Source: an uncultured Flavobacteriaceae bacterium (lineage in GTDB: Bacteria; Bacteroidota; Bacteroidia; Flavobacteriales; Flavobacteriaceae). Taken from it: DNA of 64,000 nt. The stretch spans positions 62,001 to 126,000 of the forward strand of contig CANMFQ010000005.1 of NCBI GenBank assembly GCA_947497145.1, written 5' to 3'. Under the pieces are notes generated by a model. The model saw nothing but the letters and a program-made list of their open reading frames with translations, had not been told where the DNA came from and searched no databases. The translations under genes were made by a program, and so were the position numbers. Position 1 is the first letter of the stretch. Every line of letters begins with the position of its first letter. This document shows, one piece after another, positions 56,842-64,000 of this stretch.

Positions 56842-59226
56842 TTATTCGGCACGCAAGCTTTTTACGGGACTATCTAAGGCTACTTTAAGTGTTTGGTAAC
56901 TTATGGTAATTATAGTTACGCTCATGATAGCCACTACGGCAATACCAAAATACCACCAATGTATTTCAGTTCGGTAGGTGTATCCTTGTAACCATCGCTC
57001 CATAAAATACCAAGTAACAGGGGTAGCCACTATACCAGCAAGCATAATAAGTTTGAGAAAATCTACAGAAAATAAGGCCAGAATATTACCCACATTACTA
57101 CCCAATACTTTACGAATGCCTATTTCTTTGGTACGCTGCCCTACAAAGAATAAAATTAATCCGTAGAGTCCTAGGCAACCAATAAACACGGCTAAAGCAG
57201 CAAAAATTTTAGACAGTGTTAAATACCGTTGTTCTTTTTCATATTGCGCTGCAACACGATCATCTAAAAAGTGGTAGTCAAAAATATAGCCTTTAAAAGT
57301 ATTAGACCAAATTTCATCAACCTGTGACAGGGTACTTTTTATATTTTGATGGTTGATTTTTACGGCTATTTCCCCGTAGAAATCACTGTATGGCGCAATA
57401 AGGACAGGCGATATAGCATCAGAAAAACTTTGGTCATGAAAATCTTTTACTACGCCAACAATGGTTGCGGTAATGGAACTTCCATTGGCAGAAATTTGCT
57501 CCCCTATCAGTTCATCAGGCGTAGATAAACCTAGTTTTTCAGCAAATTTTTCATTCACCAAAACCTCATCAAGTGTATCTCTTTCAATAAAATTTCTTCC
57601 CGCAACAAGTGGTATTTCAAAAGTAGTAATGAAATTATCATCGGCTAATTTTAAGGCAATACTAAACTCCTCATCTTCGGCGCGCGTACCATACCTAACA
57701 TTTGTATTAAAATTATTATCGGCAGCACCAGGGCTACCCAGGCAGCCCGAAACGTTTTCCACTCCAGCAATTTGACTAATACGATCTTTTAAACCGTCTA
57801 AGTTAGCTGCTTCAATATCATCAGGAATATCTAACATGACTATGGACTCTTTTTTAAACCCCAGATCAGTATTCACTGCATAATCAATCTGTTTTGAAAT
57901 AATGATCGTACTCGCAATAAGGACTATAGATATCGCAAATTGAACTACCACCAATACTTTACGTGTACTTACGCCACCCGCATCATTATGATTTAGTTTT
58001 CCCTTTAAGGCAAGAACAGGAACAATTCTGCTCATTAATACCCCCGGGTAACTACCCGATAAAAAGGATACCAAGCATAGTGTTATGATTAAAAAACCAA
58101 AAAACTGTGGTCGCCATAAATCATGAAAAGAAATTTGAATTTCAAAGAGGTCATTAAATGAAGGCAGAAACAAGAATGCAAATAGAAAACCTAAGCCCAA
58201 AGCAAAAAGGCTAATAATAAAGGTTTCTGACAAAAATTGCCAAAAAAGATGGTGCTTAAAACTCCCCAATACTTTACGAATACCTATTTCTTTAGATCTA
58301 TAAAAGGCCTGTGCTGTAGAAATATTAATAAAATTGATACAGCCAATAGTAACCAAAAACAATCCTACAATACCAAAAATCCATAACAAAACAGGGTCTA
58401 CACCCCCGTACTTAGGGTTAAAGTGGATATCAGACAAGGGTTGTAATTTGTACTCGTGTCTATTTTTGCTATCTGGGCGATATTTTTTGGGTAATTCTAA
58501 TAAAGCAGTTTCAATAGCCGCCGTATTTTGGTTGGGATGCAAGAGGGCAAAGCACTGTAAATTGCTTGATATACCGTTCCATTGTTCATCGGCGACAAAG
58601 GAAAAAATATCCGCTACATTAGCGAATGCAATAAAGCATTGCGTTTTTAAAAAAGATGCTTTTGGAATATTTTTAAGCACCCCCGTTATTTCAATGGTCT
58701 TTCCCTTTTCTAACACAAAAGTTTTGCCTACAACGGCTGTTTCGCCAAACATTTTCATAGCCATAGCTTCGGTAAGCACCGCCGTATTGGGTGCAGAAAG
58801 CGATACCGCCTGAGTGCCGTTTACAAGTGGGAAATTAAAAATTTTAAAAAAGTCTTCCTCTACAAAAGCAATATCTGTATTCAACTTTTTTAAGACTCCA
58901 TTTTGCTCCCAATCGATAAGCAGACCTTCAAATTCGGCAATTTTAGCAACCTTTTCAGCATAATTGTATTCTTCTCTAAAAACTTTAGCAAAAGCAGGAG
59001 GCACACTGCGCTCATAGGTAACCTCATTGCGATGTTCCTCGGTAGTTATGCGGTAAATACGATTGGAATTCTCATGAAAATCATCAAAAGAAAAGTTGAA
59101 ATTTAGAAAGAGATAAATTAAAATACTGCTACCAAAACCAATAGCCAATCCCAAAATATTAATAGTAGCAAAGACTTTTCGTTTGACTAAATTTCGCCAA
59201 GCAATTTTCAAATAGTTTTTAAACAT
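56842..59226 (-). CDS. MacB/FtsX-type ABC permease 1 (operon-proximal)
   Basis: A 794-residue permease, first after the ATPase gene (74 bp) and so the most obvious dedicated partner of that ATPase. N terminus FKNYLKIAWRNLVKRKVFATINILG; first coupling segment ISTAQAFYRSKEIGIRKVLGS; second GQRTKEIGIRKVLGSN; C terminus SPVKSLRAE. The second periplasmic domain contains GCLGSPGAADNNFNT, with the only Cys in that region of the set that I noticed. Membrane blocks otherwise follow the common plan. Confidence 0.92.
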   Translation of the reverse strand: MFKNYLKIAWRNLVKRKVFATINILGLAIGFGSSILIYLFLNFNFSFDDFHENSNRIYRITTEEHRNEVTYERSVPPAFAKVFREEYNYAEKVAKIAEFEGLLIDWEQNGVLKKLNTDIAFVEEDFFKIFNFPLVNGTQAVSLSAPNTAVLTEAMAMKMFGETAVVGKTFVLEKGKTIEITGVLKNIPKASFLKTQCFIAFANVADIFSFVADEQWNGISSNLQCFALLHPNQNTAAIETALLELPKKYRPDSKNRHEYKLQPLSDIHFNPKYGGVDPVLLWIFGIVGLFLVTIGCINFINISTAQAFYRSKEIGIRKVLGSFKHHLFWQFLSETFIISLFALGLGFLFAFLFLPSFNDLFEIQISFHDLWRPQFFGFLIITLCLVSFLSGSYPGVLMSRIVPVLALKGKLNHNDAGGVSTRKVLVVVQFAISIVLIASTIIISKQIDYAVNTDLGFKKESIVMLDIPDDIEAANLDGLKDRISQIAGVENVSGCLGSPGAADNNFNTNVRYGTRAEDEEFSIALKLADDNFITTFEIPLVAGRNFIERDTLDEVLVNEKFAEKLGLSTPDELIGEQISANGSSITATIVGVVKDFHDQSFSDAISPVLIAPYSDFYGEIAVKINHQNIKSTLSQVDEIWSNTFKGYIFDYHFLDDRVAAQYEKEQRYLTLSKIFAALAVFIGCLGLYGLILFFVGQRTKEIGIRKVLGSNVGNILALFSVDFLKLIMLAGIVATPVTWYFMERWLQGYTYRTEIHWWYFGIAVVAIMSVTIITISYQTLKVALDSPVKSLRAE

Positions 59227-59300
59227 GATTTTTCGTTAAACTGATTGTACTTGATTAGGGTACGAATTTGATTGATTATTGTTGATTGATGAATAAACTC

Positions 59301-59996
59301 CTATATCATTGCGCCAATGGCTCTGTTTTGATTTTCTGCCACAATTTGCCCGTCGAATAAATTAATAACTCTGTGTGCGTAATGTGAATCTCTATCTGAG
59401 TGCGTAACCATAACTATGGTGGTACCTTCTTGGTTTAATTCGGTTAACAAATTCATTACCTCAATACCGTTTTTAGAATCTAAATTTCCCGTCGGCTCAT
59501 CAGCTAATATGAGTTTCGGATTGGTTACTACAGCTCTTGAAATAGCAACCCTTTGCTGTTGCCCCCCCGATAATTGCTGCGGAAAATGCTTTTCACGATG
59601 TGCAATTTTCATACGCTCTAAAACGGCCATTACCTTTTCTTTGCGCTCCTTTTTATTCATTTTCAAATAAATTAAAGGCAGTTCTACATTTTCATAAACC
59701 GTTAGCTCATCAATAAGGTTAAAACTCTGAAAGACAAAACCCAAATTACCTTTTCGCAATTGTGTGCGTTGACTTTCTTTTAAGCCGCCTACCTCATGCC
59801 CTCCAAAATTGTAGCTCCCTTCGGTAGGATTGTCCAACATACCAATAATATTAAGCAGGGTAGATTTACCACAACCAGAAGGTCCCATAATTGCAGCAAA
59901 CTCTCCCTTTTCTACTTTAAGGCTCACATTATTTAATGCCAAGGTTTCAACTTCCTCAGTTTTAAAGCTCTTTTTTAAATTTTTGATTGTTATCAT
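59301..59996 (-). CDS. ABC transporter ATP-binding protein, LolD/MacB-like
   Basis: A 231-residue ATPase with canonical motifs: Walker A GPSGCGKST, Q-loop FVFQSFNLIDELT, signature LSGGQQQRVAISRAV, Walker B LILADEPTGNLDS and H-loop VTHSDRD. It is the only ATPase inside the efflux operon and must power one or more of the seven permeases that follow. In MacB- and Lol-type systems the ATPase dimer drives periplasmic movements of the permease rather than moving cargo through the inner membrane. The gene is 54 bp after the adaptor gene. Confidence 0.95.
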   Translation of the reverse strand: MITIKNLKKSFKTEEVETLALNNVSLKVEKGEFAAIMGPSGCGKSTLLNIIGMLDNPTEGSYNFGGHEVGGLKESQRTQLRKGNLGFVFQSFNLIDELTVYENVELPLIYLKMNKKERKEKVMAVLERMKIAHREKHFPQQLSGGQQQRVAISRAVVTNPKLILADEPTGNLDSKNGIEVMNLLTELNQEGTTIVMVTHSDRDSHYAHRVINLFDGQIVAENQNRAIGAMI

Positions 59997-60050
59997 CGTA
60001 TCTGTTTTTGCTTTTGATTTTATCTAAAATAAGGCTGTTATGATAGTAGC

Positions 60051-61301
60051 TTACTTTAAAACTATTTTTTCTACTTCGTTAAAATTATCATAGTTGCTTG
60101 TTATCACTTTTTCGCCTGCTTCTAAACCTTCCAATACTTCATAATATCGTGAGTTTTGCTTTCCAATTCTAATGGAACGTTTTATCGCTTCATCACTATC
60201 TGGTTTTACAACAAAAATCCACTGTCCGCCTGTGCTTTGAAAAAAGCTGCCTTTGGGTAATAACAAGGCATCACTAGATGCCCCTAATTGTAACTTTATA
60301 TTATAACTTTGTCCTGTTCTTATGGTTTCTGGTTTATTTTCAGTAAACACCAAATCTACTTTAAACTTCCCATTTCGCACCTCGGGGTATACCTTTCTTA
60401 GGCGTAGCGGATATTCTTTTCCATTTCTTTCTAAAATAGCAACCAAATCACGTTTTACCCTATCAATATAATGCTCATCAATAGTGGCTTCAATTTTATA
60501 ATCTGTAAGTACATTAATCTGCCCAATACGCTGGCCTTGCGAAATGCTTTGCCCTATTTCTGCATCTAAAAATCCTAATTGACCATCGGCTGGGGCGCGA
60601 ACATTCAAATGGTCGAGCCTTTGATAGACCATACCTAAGGTTTTTTGCATACGGTTTAAATCTGCTTCTAAAACAGGTAGGGAGTTTTGTCTCAATTCAT
60701 CATCGTTTTCGGTTTGCAATTTGATGATTTCATATTGTTTCTTTGACAGCTCATAATTTTCTTTTGAGAGTTGATATGCTTCTTTTGAAATCAGCTCTTC
60801 ATCAAAAAGCGCTTGATTTTGTTCAAAATTTCGTTTCAACCGTTGCAATTCGGTACTTGCAGTAGCCAATGATTTTCGCCCCTCTACCTGCCTAGATTCA
60901 AAAGTTAATTTGGTAGATCGCAAATCATTTTGCTTTAATGCCAAACCACTTTCACTCTGTAAAATCTGTTCATACAGATTAATATTATCTAATTTAAGAA
61001 TGATATCGCCTTTTTTAACCATGGCTCCCTCTTCTATTAATTTTTCTTCTACCCTGCCTCCTTCGTAGGCATCCATAAATATGGTGGCAATAGGTGCTAC
61101 GTTACCGTTAATTGTAATGTAATCATCAAATTTACCTTGAGTTACCTCAGCAATTGAGAGTTTGTCTTTTTCGGTTCTAAAGGTTGAAACCGAACTGGCA
61201 AACAATAATTGATACCCCATGAACAGCACAAAAATACCAAGTGCTATATAGCCATAATGCTTTGGGCGTAATCCTTTTTTCTTTTCAAGTTGTATATCCA
61301 T
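60051..61301 (-). CDS. HlyD/MacA-type periplasmic adaptor protein
   Basis: A 416-residue membrane-fusion protein. One N-terminal membrane span at about 15-37 follows a basic segment. A lipoyl-type half (AYEGGRVEEKLIEEGAMVKKGDIILKL), a long alpha-hairpin (about 110-210, with heptad-like charged repeats) and a second lipoyl half (VRAPADGQLGFLDAEIGQSI) lead to the beta-barrel and membrane-proximal domains (LLPKGSFFQSTGGQWIFVV ... GLEAGEKVITSNYDNF). It should bridge the MacB-type permeases and TolC. Its start lies 17 bp after the tolC stop. Confidence 0.95.
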   Translation of the reverse strand: MDIQLEKKKGLRPKHYGYIALGIFVLFMGYQLLFASSVSTFRTEKDKLSIAEVTQGKFDDYITINGNVAPIATIFMDAYEGGRVEEKLIEEGAMVKKGDIILKLDNINLYEQILQSESGLALKQNDLRSTKLTFESRQVEGRKSLATASTELQRLKRNFEQNQALFDEELISKEAYQLSKENYELSKKQYEIIKLQTENDDELRQNSLPVLEADLNRMQKTLGMVYQRLDHLNVRAPADGQLGFLDAEIGQSISQGQRIGQINVLTDYKIEATIDEHYIDRVKRDLVAILERNGKEYPLRLRKVYPEVRNGKFKVDLVFTENKPETIRTGQSYNIKLQLGASSDALLLPKGSFFQSTGGQWIFVVKPDSDEAIKRSIRIGKQNSRYYEVLEGLEAGEKVITSNYDNFNEVEKIVLK

Positions 61302-61318
61302 CGTTATTGAAATTCGTA

Positions 61319-62659
61319 TTAGTTGCTATTAAATAAGGGTAATCCTCCGTAAAAATCTAGTGTCTTTTTATTCACCTGATATTTTAGTTTCACCTGTAGG
61401 TTTTCATTCTGCGCATTGGCAAAAAGATTCTTTGCCTGCAAGAGCTCTATGATATTAAAAAGTTCTTTTTCGTATTTTTTCTGTGCAATTTTGAAGGCTT
61501 GTTGCTGGGCTTCCATTTTTTTATCACTTTGACGCAATTCTACCTCCAGCGCATTATGCTCTTGCACCTTTTGCTGAATAAGTTTAAAAAGCTCTTGTTC
61601 TTGAATTTTTACCTTATTTTTTGATGTTAATAGGGCTATTTTCTGTTGTTTTACTCCCGACCGAATAGACCAACCATCACTTATAGGTATACTTATTTGA
61701 GCTCCAATATACCGTGACGCATTATCATTAAATTGATTTTTAAACGGAATAAGCATCCCTTGACCATCTACATTAGTTTCAAAATAACCTGTATTATAAC
61801 CTGAGTATATTGAAATAGAAGGGTATAACTTCCCTCTTGCCACTGCAAGTGATTTTTTTGCTGCTTTGGCTCGTAATTGTTCTGCCTTTAGTACAGGCAC
61901 AAAATCTTTTGCAATGGCGTATACCGAGTCGGCATTTACTTCATGCTGATTTTCAATTGCAAGGTCGAGTGTGTCAACCAATACAATATCATCCGTATTT
62001 TCGAGGTTCATTTCTTGTATGAGACTCAATTTTGCTGCCTGTAACAAATTTTTATTTTGAGTAACCAGTAATTGATCAGTGAGCAATGCCGCTTCAGCCT
62101 CATAAGCATCTGCCCCAGCTTTTAAACCCAGTTCTATTTGTTTGCTCACCAAATTAAAATTCGTTTGCGATATTTTCACCTGTTCTTCGGCATTTTTTAC
62201 CAAGCCTTCATAAAATTTAATATCAAAAAACACCTGCATTACTTTAAAGGTTAACAGGTATTTTTGCTGATCAACATCAGCCAAAGCTGCCTGGTACAAA
62301 AACTTAGTTGCTTTAATGTTATTCAATTTTTGAAACCCTTTAAAGATATCCATTGACGCATTAAGGGCATACCTATTTGAAAAAAAATCAGAGGTAATGA
62401 TGTCATTAGTGTTTGGATCTTCAGACCGACCATAATTAATCGTATAATCAGAAGAAGCACTTAATGAAGGTAGCAAATCTCTAATGGATTGACGGTAGCT
62501 TTCTTTGTCCGCATCACGGCCATACTCCATATTTTTCAACTGCAGATTATGTTCTAAGGCATAGGCAACACATTGCTCTAATGTCCATTTTTCTTGGGCA
62601 AAAACAGTAGTGCTTAGCAAGAAGCAAAAAACAAATTGTATTAAAAATTTCAAGTTCAT
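61319..62659 (-). CDS. TolC-family outer-membrane efflux protein
   Basis: A 446-residue protein with a Sec signal peptide (cleavage after VFAQ, about residue 22) and two homologous coiled-coil/barrel halves, starting WTLEQCVAYALEHNLQL and repeating near residue 220 (about half way). The final YEKELFNIIELLQAKNLFANAQNE is the usual closing helix. It forms a trimeric channel through the outer membrane for the adaptor-permease complex. It is the first gene of the ten-gene operon and has a sigma-54 promoter 26-41 bp ahead of its ATG. Confidence 0.95.
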   Translation of the reverse strand: MNLKFLIQFVFCFLLSTTVFAQEKWTLEQCVAYALEHNLQLKNMEYGRDADKESYRQSIRDLLPSLSASSDYTINYGRSEDPNTNDIITSDFFSNRYALNASMDIFKGFQKLNNIKATKFLYQAALADVDQQKYLLTFKVMQVFFDIKFYEGLVKNAEEQVKISQTNFNLVSKQIELGLKAGADAYEAEAALLTDQLLVTQNKNLLQAAKLSLIQEMNLENTDDIVLVDTLDLAIENQHEVNADSVYAIAKDFVPVLKAEQLRAKAAKKSLAVARGKLYPSISIYSGYNTGYFETNVDGQGMLIPFKNQFNDNASRYIGAQISIPISDGWSIRSGVKQQKIALLTSKNKVKIQEQELFKLIQQKVQEHNALEVELRQSDKKMEAQQQAFKIAQKKYEKELFNIIELLQAKNLFANAQNENLQVKLKYQVNKKTLDFYGGLPLFNSN

Positions 62660-62684
62660 AATTTATTGATATGCCATACCCTAT

Positions 62685-62700
62685 TACCACAGCCGTGCCA
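62685..62700 (-). promoter_or_regulatory. Sigma-54 promoter of the tolC-led efflux operon
   Basis: Read on the minus strand: TGGCACG-GCTG-TGGTA. The -24 element TGGCACG is exact; the -12 element TGGTA departs from TTGCA but keeps the G. Counting from the -24 G, transcription would start near 62674, 15 bases before the tolC ATG. A divergent NtrC-type activator is encoded immediately upstream. Confidence 0.75.
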
Positions 62701-62785
62701 CAAAAATAACTTACTGATTATCAGTTGTTTATTATTTTATCATGAAATCAAACATTATTTAATTGTAAAATACTTATACAGTTAT

Positions 62786-62802
62786 TGTCAAAAAAATTGA
62801 CA
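62786..62802. promoter_or_regulatory. Inverted repeat TGTCAA-N5-TTGACA, candidate enhancer site
   Basis: Perfect 6-bp arms (62786-62791 and 62797-62802) around AAAAA. It lies about 87-105 bp upstream of the -24 element of the tolC promoter, the usual range for upstream activating sequences of NtrC-family activators, and 143 bp ahead of the activator's own start. Only one copy was found in the 285-bp spacer. Confidence 0.5.
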
Positions 62803-62944
62803 CTATGTATATTATCTTGATTTCAAATCGTAGTTTTAAAAAATAAATATTCCCAGCAATTTCGGTATTTGAAGCTCCATTAGCCCACGTCCCCTTTATA
62901 TATGGAATGTTTTTTGGTAGCGTAATGAACAACAAACCACAGTT

Positions 62945-64000
62945 ATGATTGATGCAAAAATTCTAGTTATAGACGATAATAAAAGCGTACTTAGTGCGCT
63001 TGAAATTCTACTACAGTTCGAGTTTAAAACGGTTAAAACACTATCAAATCCCAATCAAATTTCTTCTTTTCCTAATCTGATAGATTATGATATTGTACTG
63101 TTGGATATGAATTTTTCGGCAGGGGTAAATACCGGTAATGAAGGGCTATTTTGGCTCAGAGAAATTAGAAAAAAAGCACCCTTAATTTCGGTAATTATGA
63201 TGACCGCCTATGGGGCAGTAGATTTGGCTGTAAAAGCGCTAAAAGAAGGTGCGGCAGATTTCATTTTAAAACCATGGAACAATGACAAACTACTGGCCAC
63301 GGTAAAAGCTGCTTATGCGTTACGAAAATCAAAAAAAGAAGTTGTAGCACTCAAGCAGAAAGAAACGAATTTAAAACAGGCCTTTAATCAAAGTAAAAAC
63401 ACTATTATAGGTAATTCGAAGTCACTAACTAGCGTACTTAATTTGGTAGGTAAGGTTGCTAAAACAGATGTAAACGTATTGGTTACTGGCGAAAATGGCA
63501 CGGGAAAAGAACTTATCGCAAGAGAATTACACAAACTATCAAACCGAAATGATGAGATTTTCATTAGTGTAGACATGGGCTCTATTTCAGAATCGCTATT
63601 TGAAAGCGAACTCTTTGGGCATACCAAAGGATCTTTTACGGATGCCAAAGAAGACCGTGCCGGCAAGTTTGAAGCCGCCAACAAAGGCACCTTATTTTTA
63701 GATGAAATTGGCAACCTTTCACTACAAACACAGGCCAAATTATTATCGGCCATACAAAATAAAGTTATTGTTCGCGTGGGCTCAAACAAACCAATACCTG
63801 TAGATATTCGGTTAATTTGTGCTACAAACTGCAATCTTGATCAGATGGTTACCGACGGACTTTTTCGTGAAGATTTGCTGTATCGCATAAATACCATTCG
63901 AGTAGAAGTACCCCCATTACGTGAACGTGATGAAGATATTTTGATTTTAGCTGATTTTTATTTGAAAAAATTTGCTCATAAATATGGTAAACAAGGGCTA
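62945..64000 (+). CDS. NtrC-family sigma-54-dependent response regulator, 3' truncated
   Basis: ATG at 62945 opens a frame that runs without stop to the last base (352 codons), so the C terminus, with the expected Fis-type DNA-binding domain, is outside. Residues 1-125 are a receiver (LVIDDN, phospho-Asp in VLLDMNFSAG, TAYG, Lys in LKPWN). The AAA+ domain starts near 155 (IIGNSKSL) with Walker A GENGTGKE, Walker B TLFLDEIGN and the arginine-finger block FREDLLYRIN. The sigma-54-contacting loop, usually GAFTGA, reads GSFTDA. It is divergent from the efflux operon, whose promoter is sigma-54 type, and is its likely activator; a partner kinase may follow beyond the window. Confidence 0.95.
   Translation, partial: MIDAKILVIDDNKSVLSALEILLQFEFKTVKTLSNPNQISSFPNLIDYDIVLLDMNFSAGVNTGNEGLFWLREIRKKAPLISVIMMTAYGAVDLAVKALKEGAADFILKPWNNDKLLATVKAAYALRKSKKEVVALKQKETNLKQAFNQSKNTIIGNSKSLTSVLNLVGKVAKTDVNVLVTGENGTGKELIARELHKLSNRNDEIFISVDMGSISESLFESELFGHTKGSFTDAKEDRAGKFEAANKGTLFLDEIGNLSLQTQAKLLSAIQNKVIVRVGSNKPIPVDIRLICATNCNLDQMVTDGLFREDLLYRINTIRVEVPPLRERDEDILILADFYLKKFAHKYGKQGL

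Noticed and set aside
58334-58813. 159-codon plus-strand frame inside the permease array
   Set aside because: Antisense to permease 1, without family features.
63388-63834. 148-codon minus-strand frame at the window end
   Set aside because: Antisense to the AAA+ domain of the NtrC-type activator, whose Walker motifs are read on the plus strand.
1-64000. CRISPR arrays, tRNA or rRNA genes, insertion sequences and phage genes
   Set aside because: None was found on reading: no regularly spaced repeats, no transposase or integrase motifs, and no tRNA-like cloverleaf was recognised in the spacers.

Overview
The window looks like a chromosomal segment of a marine member of the Bacteroidota, most likely family Flavobacteriaceae. 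The DNA is AT-rich. It carries SusC/SusD pairs, FecR/ECF-sigma signalling, sulfatases, many type II lipoproteins, and octamers matching the Bacteroidota -7 promoter element (TAnnTTTG). I see no rRNA, tRNA, CRISPR array, insertion sequence or phage gene.

Layout. 1-5406 (+): the 3' part of an FG-GAP/UnbV surface protein, a vanadium-haloperoxidase-like lipoprotein, a GyrI-like membrane-anchored protein and a propeller-like lipoprotein, tightly spaced. 5508-13987: a signalling/phosphohydrolase neighbourhood with a very large metallophosphoesterase fused to an outer-membrane barrel (with a kinase-like stretch in the middle), an HD-PycTM membrane protein, a large GAF protein and a second metallophosphoesterase. 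13996-23883: a small sulfated-glycan locus (two formylglycine sulfatases, SusD, SusC with an STN domain, FecR anti-sigma) and a divergent ECF sigma factor; a strong hairpin separates SusCD from the sulfatases. 24062-25283: a DUF2809 membrane protein and aquaporin Z. 25441-30295: a GntP/DsdX-type permease, RidA, a zinc/PLP D-amino-acid enzyme, an M19 dipeptidase and an SGNH hydrolase, read here as a D-amino-acid/dipeptide catabolic operon. 30365-35104: a secreted protein, a penicillin-acylase-like Ntn hydrolase and an ABC exporter. 35156-38217 (-): Mrp/ApbC, NifU-like scaffold, TrxR-like ferredoxin-NADP reductase and a 2Fe-2S ferredoxin. 38537-41612: a lone LolD/MacB-type ATPase, a membrane histidine kinase and a single-domain response regulator.

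41698-64000 is the most striking part. A (-) strand operon runs TolC, HlyD-type adaptor, LolD/MacB-type ATPase and then seven consecutive paralogous ~800-residue MacB/FtsX-type permeases. A divergent NtrC-family sigma-54 activator (cut by the window end) lies upstream. The shared 285-bp spacer holds a convincing sigma-54 promoter for tolC and, about 90-100 bp upstream of it, an inverted repeat well placed to be the activator's enhancer site. Two of the permease spacers are near-identical copies, which points to growth by tandem duplication or recombination.

Functions come from motifs and family recognition by eye; no database search was run. The most speculative claims are the kinase-like region of the 1240-residue fusion, the idea that the HD domain controls the PycTM domain, and any substrate for the seven-permease exporter.
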